Shown here in pieces: positions 39,532-50,494 of a DNA stretch of 64,000 nucleotides. The notes under the pieces were generated by a model. The model searched no databases. It had not been told where the DNA came from and worked only from the letters and a program-made list of their open reading frames with translations. How positions within the stretch are numbered: the stretch's first letter is position 1; each line of letters begins with the position of its first letter. Both the position numbers and the translations under genes were made by a program. Origin of the DNA: Acidobacteriota bacterium (GTDB taxonomy: Bacteria; Acidobacteriota; Terriglobia; Acidiferrales; UBA7541); the NCBI GenBank assembly GCA_013289585.1, contig JABCZR010000006.1, forward strand, positions 1 to 64,000, in the 5' to 3' direction.

Positions 39532-40350
39532 TCAATGCGTAGCTTGATTGAGGAATGAAAATACTTTGGGGGCCCAAATCTCTCCACCGTGGACACAGAA
39601 TTCGTGGGCTTCTTGAGCGGTCTTACCAAACGCGGGAAAAATCATGCTCTCGTGCGGCTTGTTTACTTTTTCCATTTCCGCGGCGAGAACGCGACTGGGG
39701 GCCAGGTCGTAGTCGTTTTGCGCCTGGATAAAGAGGACCGGCATTTGGGCCTGGTGGACGGCCTTTATCAGACGATCACGCAATTCCGGAGATTCCTTCC
39801 AGGTTTGCGCGGCTCCGGCAAAATCAACCGCGGCGCGAAGGCCGACACCGCGTTCCGCCATCAGGACAGTCTGAATCCCGCCGAAGGAACACCCCGCGAC
39901 GGAGATCCTCTGCGCATCTACCTCAGGTAATCCTTTCAAGTAAGTAAGCGCGGCAATCTGATCCTGAAGCTGCAACTCCATTAATTGGACCAGTCTCTTG
40001 CCGCGAGCTTGCTGTCCGCCGCTTCCGCCAGCCTGCGCAAGCTCGTCCATGATGTACTCGCCAGGTGAGCGGCCGTGGCCGCGGCGTTGAGGAATGAACA
40101 GAATATATCCCCGACTGATGAAGAGGGGGGCGAGGTCGGGGAGCCAGCCGGGACGTCGCTCGCTGCCATGGTTCCAGAGGACCGCGGGAAACGGCCCATT
40201 GCCAGCTGGTTTATAGATAAACCCGTGAAGAACGAGGTTGCCGCTGGGAAATGTAACTTCAACGGGGTTCGCAGGCTGTTCGAGCTGCGCCGAGACCGCC
40301 GGCACGCGCAGCAGGAAGAGGAATACGATTGCGATGAATGTGTATTTCAT
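39532..40350 (-). CDS. secreted alpha/beta hydrolase (dienelactone hydrolase-like)
   Basis: Signal MKYTFIAIVFLFLLRVPAVSA; LWNHGSERRPGW; VAGCSFGGIQT. Confidence 0.85.
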   Translation of the reverse strand: MKYTFIAIVFLFLLRVPAVSAQLEQPANPVEVTFPSGNLVLHGFIYKPAGNGPFPAVLWNHGSERRPGWLPDLAPLFISRGYILFIPQRRGHGRSPGEYIMDELAQAGGSGGQQARGKRLVQLMELQLQDQIAALTYLKGLPEVDAQRISVAGCSFGGIQTVLMAERGVGLRAAVDFAGAAQTWKESPELRDRLIKAVHQAQMPVLFIQAQNDYDLAPSRVLAAEMEKVNKPHESMIFPAFGKTAQEAHEFCVHGGEIWAPKVFSFLNQATH

Positions 40351-40372
40351 TTTGCTTCTCACCGCTTCCGGA

Positions 40373-41689
<1,317 letters not shown>

Positions 41690-41805
41690 TCAGCAATCTC
41701 CTGATTCAGGATGAATTGGAGATTGTATCAGACCGAACGATTGCGCTTTGCAGGGATATCGGTCTGCCGAAGGGCAAGACTCAGCTTAGGATTGTGACCG
41801 TAGGA

Positions 41806-41825
41806 GCACAGTCTGAAGGCTGTGC
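41806..41825. repeat. REP-like hairpin
   Basis: GCACAGTC-TGAA-GGCTGTGC, 8-bp stem (one G-U), tetraloop. Confidence 0.6.
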
Positions 41826-41845
41826 CAGAAAGTGCTAAGGCGAAA

Positions 41846-43084
41846 TTAAGCGCTTTCGGGTTCTTCGATTAAGGATTCCTGACGGACGACGACGACGATG
41901 CCGGAATCGGTGACGTGGAAACGGCGGCGGTCGGCTTCGAGGTCGTAGCCGATTTCAGTACGCTCGGGAAGGCTGACGTGGCGATCAATGATGGCGCGGC
42001 GGATGCGGGAATGACGGCCGACGTTCACATGATTGTAGAAGATGGAGTCCGAGACTTCGCAGTAGCTGTTGACGCGGACGTTGTTGCCGATGACAGATTT
42101 TTGAACGCGGCCGCCGGAGATGACGGAACCGCCGGCGACGATGGAATCGAGCGCGGCGCCCATGCGTTCGGGGTCGGCGAAGACGAATTTTGCGGGCGGG
42201 TATTGGTGCTGCCAGGTGCGCAAAGGCCAATTATTATCGTACAAATTGAAAACGGGTGAAACACTGACGAGGTCCATGTTGGCCTCGTAATAGGCATCGA
42301 GAGTGCCGACGTCCCGCCAGTAGAGCGCATCCTTGCTGTTTTCATCGACGAAATTATAGGCGAATACACGGTGCTTCGAGATGATGCGTGGCAGGATGTC
42401 CTTGCCGAAATCGTGGCTGGACTTGGGATCCTCCGAATCCGCAAGGAGGATGGGAATCATGAGCTGGGTGTTGAAGATGTAGATGCCCATGGAAGCGTTG
42501 CAATTCCCGGGATGGTGCGGAGACTGTTTGGGCTCGGCGGGTTTTTCTTCGAAGCCGATGATACGCCAGTCCTTGTCGACTTCAATGACGCCAAACTGGC
42601 GAGCAGCTTCAGCAACTGTAATCTGGATGGTGGCGACGGTGACTTCGGCGCCGGAGTCCACGTGCTGCTTGAGCATCTTGGCGTAATTCATCTTGTAAAT
42701 GTGATCGCCGGAGAGAATGAAGACGTACTTGGAGCGCTCGCTGCCGATGGAATAAATGTTCTGGTAAACGGCGTCGGCGGTGCCCTGATACCACTCCTTC
42801 GAGACGCGCATTTGCGGAGTTAGGACTTCGATGTAGTCGCCGAGGCCGGCGAGGGGCGACCAGCCGGCACGGACGTGGCGATTGAGGCTGAGAGCTTTGT
42901 ACTGCGTGAGGACGAAGATGCGGCGGAGATCGGAGTTGATGCAATTGGAGAGCGTGATGTCAATGATGCGATAAAGAGCGCCGAAAGGAACGGCGGGTTT
43001 GGCACGGTCGCGGGTCAGCGGCCAGAGGCGTTCGCCCTGGCCTCCTGCGAGGAGAACTCCGATCGCGTCGCGCATATCCGACAT
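41846..43084 (-). CDS. glgC: glucose-1-phosphate adenylyltransferase
   Basis: VLLAGGQGERLWPLTRDRAKPAVPFGALYRIIDITLSNCINSDLRRI; LSGDHIYKMNY. Confidence 0.95.
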   Translation of the reverse strand: MSDMRDAIGVLLAGGQGERLWPLTRDRAKPAVPFGALYRIIDITLSNCINSDLRRIFVLTQYKALSLNRHVRAGWSPLAGLGDYIEVLTPQMRVSKEWYQGTADAVYQNIYSIGSERSKYVFILSGDHIYKMNYAKMLKQHVDSGAEVTVATIQITVAEAARQFGVIEVDKDWRIIGFEEKPAEPKQSPHHPGNCNASMGIYIFNTQLMIPILLADSEDPKSSHDFGKDILPRIISKHRVFAYNFVDENSKDALYWRDVGTLDAYYEANMDLVSVSPVFNLYDNNWPLRTWQHQYPPAKFVFADPERMGAALDSIVAGGSVISGGRVQKSVIGNNVRVNSYCEVSDSIFYNHVNVGRHSRIRRAIIDRHVSLPERTEIGYDLEADRRRFHVTDSGIVVVVRQESLIEEPESA

Positions 43085-43445
43085 GGATGGACCCCCGCTG
43101 GGCGCGTCTTAAGAAGCGGCTCATTTTACGTAAGGGCGGAGGGGAGTACAAGCGTGACGGAGAGGAAGCCGGGAGCAGGAAGAGGCTTATAGAAAACTGC
43201 ATTCTTAATTTACTGTAGAATAATATAGTAACTTTATTGCCAGTACATGGGTTCAGTACTGCGGGGACTGGTGGGCAGGTAGAAAGATTCCTTGACTTGG
43301 ATGGCAAGAATTGATTAGAAGATGCCAGCGACCTTTCTGGTGCAGCCGCGAAGCGGACAATACGTGCGATAATTAAGAACAGGGGCGGTGCCCGCAGCAG
43401 TGCATAGCCGGCGGCAGCATGGCCGGCGAGAGGCGCCGCAAGATA

Positions 43446-43464
43446 CCAATCCGAACCGGATTGG
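43446..43464 (+). promoter_or_regulatory. hairpin in rpsU 5' leader
   Basis: CCAATCCG-AAC-CGGATTGG perfect 8-bp stem immediately before the GGGGTGA region. Confidence 0.5.
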
Positions 43465-43479
43465 GGGTGAATTAATAAA

Positions 43480-43677
43480 GTGGCTGAAGTCATCATCCAA
43501 GAGAGTGAATCTCTGGAAAATGCCCTGCGGCGTTTTAAACGCAAGGTGCAACAGGAAGACATCATCAAGGAAATCAAGAAGCACAGCTTCTACATGAAAC
43601 CCGGCGAGAAGCGCCGGGCAAAAGAAGCGCTTTCGCGGAAGCGACTGCGCAAGAAGCAGCGGCGGGAAGCGGATTAG
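43480..43677 (+). CDS. rpsU: 30S ribosomal protein S21
   Basis: GTG start; VIIQESESLENALRRFKRKVQQEDIIKEIKKHSFYMKPGEKRRAKEALSRKRLRKKQRR. Confidence 0.97.
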   Translation: MAEVIIQESESLENALRRFKRKVQQEDIIKEIKKHSFYMKPGEKRRAKEALSRKRLRKKQRREAD

Positions 43678-43684
43678 TTCAGGG

Positions 43685-43720
43685 AGGCGGCCCCGGTCAG
43701 GTTGGGGCCGCCTATCCGTT
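43685..43720 (+). terminator. rho-independent terminator of rpsU
   Basis: Perfect 10-bp stem AGGCGGCCCC / GGGGCCGCCT then ATCCGTTTTA. Confidence 0.75.
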
Positions 43721-43925
43721 TTACGTCGCGGCTCTGCGCCGCACTTCCGAGAATCAGGCCCCCGGTTAGGCAAGGAAGTATTGGGTTCGTGTTTCAGCTT
43801 CGTGCCCGCAGGCCCAAGGGATCCGCGCCCGGCGTCCCCGGATACAGGTTTCCTCAAGCAATTCGGCTCTCCGGTACAAAGTCTGCCCAACCTCCTGCCC
43901 GACACGGGACCAGGGAGAGCGGCTG

Positions 43926-44231
43926 ATGGAATACCACGACAAGGTGTTGAAGTGTTCGGAATGCGGGGCTGAGTTTGTGTTCACGGGCGGCGAGCAGATG
44001 TTTTTCGCCGACAAGGGTTTCAAGAACGAGCCCAAACGCTGCAAAGCCTGCAAGGCGAAACGAGCCGAAGGAGGAGGTGGCGGCGGACACGCTTCACCGA
44101 TGCGGTCGGAGACAAAGACAAACTGCTCTCAGTGTGGCAAGGAGACGACTGTTCCCTTCCGGCCCACGCAGGGGCGTCCGGTCTTCTGCCGGGAGTGCTT
44201 CCAGCAGCGAAGAGCGATGGGCGCAGCATAG
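43926..44231 (+). CDS. zinc-ribbon domain protein
   Basis: LKCSECGAEFVFTGGEQMFFADKGFKNEPKRCKACK ... CSQCGKETTVPFRPTQGRPVFCRECF. Confidence 0.9.
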   Translation: MEYHDKVLKCSECGAEFVFTGGEQMFFADKGFKNEPKRCKACKAKRAEGGGGGGHASPMRSETKTNCSQCGKETTVPFRPTQGRPVFCRECFQQRRAMGAA

Positions 44232-44301
44232 CAGGATCGAAATAAAGAAGTAATGAAGTAACGAAGTGACGAGAGGGCCCCGCGAGGTTACACCTACGGA
44301 G

Positions 44302-44323
44302 GGACAGGCACGAATGCCTGTCC
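44302..44323. repeat. REP-like hairpin
   Basis: GGACAGGCA-CGAA-TGCCTGTCC, perfect 9-bp stem, tetraloop. Confidence 0.65.
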
Positions 44324-44358
44324 TACTTCTTGAATCCGCCTTCGATTGCAAATTTTCT

Positions 44359-45471
44359 TCAGGGATGTGAATCCAAGTAGGCGCCGAATTGCGCCAAGGC
44401 TTCGGGCATGTTCTTGCGGCCGAAGCCGAAGCGGATGTGGCGCGGCTGGTCGTAGACGGTGCCCGGCAGCAGAAGGACTCCTGCATCGCGGACAGTTTTT
44501 TCGCAGAAAGCGAGTACGTCTTGCTCGGGTTTGAGCCGGACGAACCCGATGGGGCTGGCGTTGGGCCTCACCCATTCAAATCGGTTCGAGCGCCGAAGGA
44601 TAAAGGCATCGAGAAGCTGCAGGTTGCGTAATACAAGTTCCCGGTTGCGCTGCACCAGGACTTCGCGATGGCGGAGGGCGAGCGCGCTAAGAAATTCGCT
44701 GGGAGCGCTGTTGCAAATGGTGGTGTAGTACCTGAATCCCAGACAGCGGCGGAGAATTTCTGGATTGCGACTGGCGAGCCATCCGAGACGAAGGCCGGGC
44801 AGACCGTAGGTCTTACTCATGGAGCCCAGGCTAACGGCATTTTCGTACACTTCGCAGGCGGCCGGGAGACGCGTCGCGGGTTCGTGTTCGAGCTCGCGGT
44901 AGACTTCATCCGAAAACAAAATAATCCTGCGGCTCGCCGCCAGATCAAGAACTTGTTTGAAAATGCCTGCCGGCATTAAGAGGCCGGTAGGATTGTGAGG
45001 CGTGTTGATGTAGATGATTTTGGTGTTTGGCTGGAGCAACTTTTCAAGGACGGCGACGTTGTGTGCCCATCCGCTTTCGAATGAGCGGGGCCATTCGCTC
45101 ACCTGAGCCCCGGTGCTACGCGCAACCTCCAGGCCGCTCTCGTAACATGGGGTTTCGACGATGATGTGATCGCCGGGCCCCGCTAATGCGTGGTAGAGGA
45201 CGAAGATACCTTCTTCGGCGGCTGCTACAACAAGAACATCGTCCGGGCTGAGTGGATGGTAGATAGCGGCGATCGCTTGCCGAAGATCGGGGGCCCCCGG
45301 CGATTCGGTGTAGCCGCACCAGTGTTTGAGGAGGCGGTCGTGGGCGCCTGGCTCTAGATCGAGCAGTTCCTGTATCGCGCGGGACTCCGCATCGGAACTA
45401 GAGAGCAGGTATTTGGCGGTGAACTCATATTTGCCGAAATACTGCTCTATACGAAAGGGTTTGATTTGCAT
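44359..45471 (-). CDS. PLP-dependent class I/II aminotransferase
   Basis: YINTPHNPTGLLMPAG; LFSDEVYRELEH; SLGSMSKTYGLPGLRLGWL. Confidence 0.92.
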   Translation of the reverse strand: MQIKPFRIEQYFGKYEFTAKYLLSSSDAESRAIQELLDLEPGAHDRLLKHWCGYTESPGAPDLRQAIAAIYHPLSPDDVLVVAAAEEGIFVLYHALAGPGDHIIVETPCYESGLEVARSTGAQVSEWPRSFESGWAHNVAVLEKLLQPNTKIIYINTPHNPTGLLMPAGIFKQVLDLAASRRIILFSDEVYRELEHEPATRLPAACEVYENAVSLGSMSKTYGLPGLRLGWLASRNPEILRRCLGFRYYTTICNSAPSEFLSALALRHREVLVQRNRELVLRNLQLLDAFILRRSNRFEWVRPNASPIGFVRLKPEQDVLAFCEKTVRDAGVLLLPGTVYDQPRHIRFGFGRKNMPEALAQFGAYLDSHP

Positions 45472-45657
45472 GCGAAAGAGTCTGGCAAGCCCTGTATCCC
45501 GCAGTCCAGAACCAAATTGACCGGGTCGCCCGGAAGCTAAGCCAATCGGGATATTGGCGTTCCTCCAGAGGTTGATGCAGGTGCAATTTGGCGGGCTGGC
45601 GGGTATGATACGAGGCTCGAAGTCCCCAACACGACCAAGTGACCAGAGGGCCACTCC

Positions 45658-46794
45658 ATGGCTCACCGCTTTACTATCGGCGTCGAAGAAGAATTTCAAA
45701 TCATAGATCCCGCCACGTGCGAGCTACGTTCGCACGTCAGCCACATCGTCTCAGAGATTTCCCCGGATATCGCCGAGCAGGTTAAAAATGAGCTTCACCA
45801 ATCGATCGTGGAAACCGGCACGCGGATCTGCGAGAACGTTAGTGAATTGCGCATCGAGATGCACCGGACGCGAGGCGAATTGGTGGCAGCGGCGGAACGC
45901 GCGGGGCTCCAGGTTGCGGCGGCGGGCACGCATCCTTTTTCAAGCTGGATCGATCAGGTTATCTCTCCCGGCGAACGTTACCAGCACATCGTGGAAGAGA
46001 TGGGGCAACTGGCGAGATCGTTGCTCATCTTCGGGATGCACGTGCACGTCGCAATGCCGGACAAGCAGACCACCATCGACATGATGAACGGTGTTCGCTA
46101 TTTCCTGCCACACCTGCTGGCGCTTTCCACCAGCTCGCCATTCTGGATGGGACGGAACACGGGATTGAAGTCTTTCCGCACGACGGTGTTTCGCCGGTTT
46201 CCGCGGACGGGCGTGCCGGAGCAATTCGAATCGTGGAGCGCTTACGAAAATTTCGTAAACCTTCTCATCCGGCTGAACTGTATCGACAACGGGAAGAAAA
46301 TCTGGTGGGATGTGCGGCCGCATCCGACATTTGGCACGCTGGAATTCCGGATGTTCGATGTCTCGACGAAAGTGGAAGAGGCAGTGGCCATCGCGGCACT
46401 CACGCAGGCGATCATCGTGAAGCTGCATCGCCTTTACCAGGGCAATATGAGCTGGCGGCTCTACCGGCGGGCACTGATCGAAGAAAACAAGTGGCGGGCG
46501 GCGCGCTACGGCATTGAAGGAAAGCTCATCGACTTCGGCAAAGAAACCGAAGTGCCCATGCGCCAACTAATCGTGGAATTGTTGGAATTTGTGGAGGATG
46601 TGGTCGACGACCTGGGAAGCCGCAGCGCGGTCGAATACGTTCACACAATTATTAATGAGGGCACCAGCGCCGACCGGCAATTGCGTGTGTATAAGGAAAC
46701 GGGCGACCTGAAAGCCGTAGTGCGCCACCTCGTTGCAGAAACGCGCGGCGGAGTGACCGAGCCGCACACATCTTCCGCGCACGCGGTGAATTAG
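45658..46794 (+). CDS. carboxylate-amine ligase (GCS2/YbdK-like)
   Basis: FTIGVEEEFQIIDPATCELRSHV; ELRIEMHRTRGEL; HVHVAMPDKQTTIDMMNG. Confidence 0.9.
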   Translation: MAHRFTIGVEEEFQIIDPATCELRSHVSHIVSEISPDIAEQVKNELHQSIVETGTRICENVSELRIEMHRTRGELVAAAERAGLQVAAAGTHPFSSWIDQVISPGERYQHIVEEMGQLARSLLIFGMHVHVAMPDKQTTIDMMNGVRYFLPHLLALSTSSPFWMGRNTGLKSFRTTVFRRFPRTGVPEQFESWSAYENFVNLLIRLNCIDNGKKIWWDVRPHPTFGTLEFRMFDVSTKVEEAVAIAALTQAIIVKLHRLYQGNMSWRLYRRALIEENKWRAARYGIEGKLIDFGKETEVPMRQLIVELLEFVEDVVDDLGSRSAVEYVHTIINEGTSADRQLRVYKETGDLKAVVRHLVAETRGGVTEPHTSSAHAVN

Positions 46795-46830
46795 TGAGCC
46801 AGTTCCACAGGTCCTTGCGGGAGCACAAAT

Positions 46831-47901
46831 ATGAAAAAAGTTGGCCTTCTTTGCGGGCGAGAATACAGCTTTCCTCCGGCGTTTATCGAGCGAGTGAATG
46901 CGCTTGGCGCGAAGGATGGAGTGACAGCGGAATTTGTAAAGCTTGGCGGCACGCGCATGGGCGAGCCAGCGAAGTACAGCGTGATCGTGGACCGCATCTC
47001 CCATGAAGTCGAGTATTACCGCGGCTACCTGAAGCATGCCGTTCTACAGGGCACGTACGTCATCAACAATCCGTTCTGGTGGACGGCCGACGACAAGTTT
47101 TTCAACTATGCGGTGGCTGCGAAGCTGGGTATCGCCATCCCGAAAACGGTCTTGCTGCCACAGAAGGGTTACCCGAGCGATGTGGATATCAACAGCGAAT
47201 CGCTGCACAACCTGGAATACCCCGTGGATTGGGACGGTTTGCTGGACTATGTTGGACGGCCGGCGATCCTTAAGCCATTTTCCGGCGGTGGATGGAAGCA
47301 CGTCTACAAGGTGAATAACAAAGAAGAATTGCTGGCGGCGTATGACAAGACCTCGCCGTATTGCATGACATTGCAGGAGTTCATCGATTTCACTCAGTAT
47401 GTGCGCTGCTTCACGTTCGGGAAGATGGACATCCTGCCAGTGCACTACGATCCGAAAGAACGCAAGTACCTGGTGGAACACCAGTATCTGACCGCGGAGC
47501 TTGGCGCCCGCGTGGTGAAAGATGCGCAGACGATCAACCAGGCGCTCGGCTATGAGATGAATACCATTGAGTTTGCCGTTAAAGACGGTGTGCCTTACGC
47601 CATCGACTTCCTGAATCCCGCTCCGGACTTTGAACGCGACCGCATCACGGAATTTTATTTCGCGCACGTGGTGGAGAAGATGGCGCGGCTGGTGATCGAC
47701 CGCGCGGTGAATGGGAAGGCCTCGAATCCCTGGCCACGATGGGAAGAGATGCTGGGAATCGGCGCCGCGGCTGGATTTACGGGAGCGCCGAGGAGCGTCG
47801 CAGCAACGCAGTCCGCGAGCGGGCAGGCAACGACAAAGGTTCAAGCAGCTCCGGCGGCAGCCGTACCCTCAGCAGGACCATCGGGAACTCCGACAAAATG
47901 A
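46831..47901 (+). CDS. ATP-grasp domain protein
   Basis: GRPAILKPFSGGGWKHVYKV; EMNTIEFAVKDGVPYAIDFLNPAPDFERD. Confidence 0.85.
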   Translation: MKKVGLLCGREYSFPPAFIERVNALGAKDGVTAEFVKLGGTRMGEPAKYSVIVDRISHEVEYYRGYLKHAVLQGTYVINNPFWWTADDKFFNYAVAAKLGIAIPKTVLLPQKGYPSDVDINSESLHNLEYPVDWDGLLDYVGRPAILKPFSGGGWKHVYKVNNKEELLAAYDKTSPYCMTLQEFIDFTQYVRCFTFGKMDILPVHYDPKERKYLVEHQYLTAELGARVVKDAQTINQALGYEMNTIEFAVKDGVPYAIDFLNPAPDFERDRITEFYFAHVVEKMARLVIDRAVNGKASNPWPRWEEMLGIGAAAGFTGAPRSVAATQSASGQATTKVQAAPAAAVPSAGPSGTPTK

Positions 47902-49295
47902 CGAGCGCCGCTCCAGCTTCGATGACTCCTCCGACTCCACAGGAGGAATGGAACGAGATTTTGAAGACGACGCTTCTGCGCGTGCCCTCCCTTCCTCAGG
48001 ATCTGTTCAAGCGGATGCGCAAAGCGAAGCTCACGTTTGGCGATCGTGTGCACTGTCCTTTTTTGCGTCCGTTTTTTCTTTCTCCCGAAGATGAGGACCG
48101 CGTTCGAACGGTGGCGGAAGGCATCGCGGCACTGGCCGAGCGCGTCACCCTGGCTGCACTTGACGATCGGCATCTCTTCGCGCAATTCCATCTCCGGGAG
48201 GAAGAGGAACGCCTGGCGCGGATGCACACGGGATATGGACCGGCGAGCACCGCTTCGCGGCTCGATGCGTTTTTGCTCCCCGATTCACTCAAGTTTGCCG
48301 AATACAACGGCGAGTCGCCCGCGGGTGCGGGCTACGCGGAGACGCTGGCCGGGATTTTCAGCGAACTCCCGGTCATGGGCAAATTTTCGCAACATTATGA
48401 GGTCCACACTTACCCGCTCATCGCCAAGCTGCTGGACGCGCTGATGATGAGTTATCTGGACTGGGGCGGCTCGTCGACGACTCCGCAGATAGCCATTGTG
48501 GATTGGGAAGGTGTGCCCACCTGGAGCGAATTCGAAATCCTCCAGGAGCGTTTTGAGAGAATGGGCGTGCCCACGCTGATCGCGGATCCACGAGAACTGG
48601 AGTTCGACGGCAAGACGCTGGTGGCACAGGGCAAAGTCATTGACATGGTCTACCGCCGGGTGTTGATCAACGACATCGTGGCGAAGCCGGCGGAATGCGC
48701 CGCGCTGGTAAAAGCGTACTCCGCGAACGCCGTATGTGTGGCGAATAACTTTCGCTGCAAAATTCCGCACGTGAAAGCTTTTTTCGCGGTGCTGACGGAC
48801 GAGCAAAACGGCGCGCTGTTCTCGCACAGCGAACGCGAACTGATTCGAAATCATATTCCCTGGACGCGCATCGTCGCCGACATCAAGACGGCGCATTACG
48901 GACGGCAGGTGGAGTTGCTCGCCTTTATCCGGGAGCAGAGGGAAAACCTGGTGCTGAAGCCCAGCGACGAATATGGCGGCTCTGGCGTCACGCTCGGTTG
49001 GGAAACGGAGGAAGCCGCGTGGGATGACGCGATCGAACGCGCGTTGACAGCGAAAAATGGCGTTTGGATCACCCAGGAGCGAATTCCGATTCGCCGCGAG
49101 GTCTTTCCATACATCACGGATGTAGGTCAGGTGCATTACCGCGACATGCTGGTGGATTTTGCGCCTTATTTGTTTAGAGGAAAGTTATGCGGATTCCTAA
49201 CGCGGCTGAGCGCCACGGGCCTCGCGAACGTGACCAGCGGCGGCGGCCAGGTTCCAGCGTATCGAGTCTCCGCGAAAACTCTCGCGGCCGAGTGA
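47898..49295 (+). CDS. circularly permuted type ATP-grasp protein
   Basis: ATGA overlap with upstream gene; LKFAEYNGESPAGAGYAETLAGIF; NLVLKPSDEYGGSGVTLGWE. Confidence 0.85.
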   Translation: MTSAAPASMTPPTPQEEWNEILKTTLLRVPSLPQDLFKRMRKAKLTFGDRVHCPFLRPFFLSPEDEDRVRTVAEGIAALAERVTLAALDDRHLFAQFHLREEEERLARMHTGYGPASTASRLDAFLLPDSLKFAEYNGESPAGAGYAETLAGIFSELPVMGKFSQHYEVHTYPLIAKLLDALMMSYLDWGGSSTTPQIAIVDWEGVPTWSEFEILQERFERMGVPTLIADPRELEFDGKTLVAQGKVIDMVYRRVLINDIVAKPAECAALVKAYSANAVCVANNFRCKIPHVKAFFAVLTDEQNGALFSHSERELIRNHIPWTRIVADIKTAHYGRQVELLAFIREQRENLVLKPSDEYGGSGVTLGWETEEAAWDDAIERALTAKNGVWITQERIPIRREVFPYITDVGQVHYRDMLVDFAPYLFRGKLCGFLTRLSATGLANVTSGGGQVPAYRVSAKTLAAE

Positions 49296-49426
49296 TAGCA
49301 ACATCACTGCGGGGGTGAGAGTTTGCAACAACGTGCCAGCCCCCTGACCGTCTGGCCAGTTTGGAACAGAACGCATCTGGAATGCTTACCCTAGAAAATT
49401 TTCCCAATTCAAGTAGAATTAATTAG

Positions 49427-50452
49427 ATGAACTTTGGTACTCCCAGAGCCGAGTTGATGCCAGGCGCGCGCAACGCCGTGGAAACATGCCTCAGTGTTCG
49501 GCCCGGCGAGCATGTCGCGCTCATTGCCGACGATGCCAGTCGCGCCGTCGCAGCGGGTATTGCCGCAGCACTGGACGACCGCGGCGCCGTATACACCGGA
49601 TTGTTGCTTGAAGACTTCGGCCCCCGGCCGATGACCGCGGCGCCACCAGCCGTCTTGCAAGCACTGGAAATGGCGGACGTAGGCGTGATGTGCATGACGC
49701 CACAGCCTGGCGAGCTGGCGGCGCGTATGGCCATCGTGCGAGTGGTCGAGCGGCGTCAGATCCGTTATGCACATATGGTTGGCGTTACTCCAGAAATTAT
49801 GCAGCAGGGCATGCGTGCGGACTACCGCATGGTGGACAAGCTGAGCGACAAACTTCGCGAACGCATGCTGCGCGCGGAAACACTTACGGTGAAGTCCGAT
49901 GCCGGAACAGAGATTGCCGCGCATTTCGATCGTGGCCTCGACTGGGTAAAGACCAGCGGGCTCATCAGCCCGCGCTATTGGTCGAACCTTCCGGCCGGAG
50001 AAGTTTTCACGACTCCCGCGACCGTGGACGGCAGATTTGTGTGTGATGCCACGGCGGGCGACCATTTCAATGGCAAGTATGGGGATCTGCAGACCACGCC
50101 GCTGGTGCTGGAGATTAAAGGCGCGCGGCTTGTTGACGTCGAATGCGCGCGAAAAGACTTGGAAAAGGAATTTTGGGAATACTGCCACACAGATGAGAAC
50201 AGCGACCGAGTCGGCGAGCTGGCTTTCGGCACCAATCTCGGCCTGTCGGAGATGATTGGAATTCTGCTTCAGGATGAAAAGTTTCCCGGCGTGCACATCG
50301 CTTTCGGCGACCCTTATGGCAGCCAGACCCACGCGGACTGGAAATCCCGGACACACGTGGACGTACTGACTCGCAACTGCGACGTCTGGATCGACGACGA
50401 CCAAGTCATCGAAAAGGGCAAATACCAGCTCGAACATCTCGGCCTGGCCTGA
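49427..50452 (+). CDS. aminopeptidase (M29 / aminopeptidase T-like)
   Basis: GEHVALIADDASRAVAAGIAAAL; ELAFGTNLGLSEMIGILLQDEKFPGVHIAFGDPYGSQTHADWKSRTHVDVL. Confidence 0.8.
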   Translation: MNFGTPRAELMPGARNAVETCLSVRPGEHVALIADDASRAVAAGIAAALDDRGAVYTGLLLEDFGPRPMTAAPPAVLQALEMADVGVMCMTPQPGELAARMAIVRVVERRQIRYAHMVGVTPEIMQQGMRADYRMVDKLSDKLRERMLRAETLTVKSDAGTEIAAHFDRGLDWVKTSGLISPRYWSNLPAGEVFTTPATVDGRFVCDATAGDHFNGKYGDLQTTPLVLEIKGARLVDVECARKDLEKEFWEYCHTDENSDRVGELAFGTNLGLSEMIGILLQDEKFPGVHIAFGDPYGSQTHADWKSRTHVDVLTRNCDVWIDDDQVIEKGKYQLEHLGLA

Positions 50453-50494
50453 AGTCTCCGCTACTCGGCGGTAGATCTGCTTCGAGTTTCAAAT

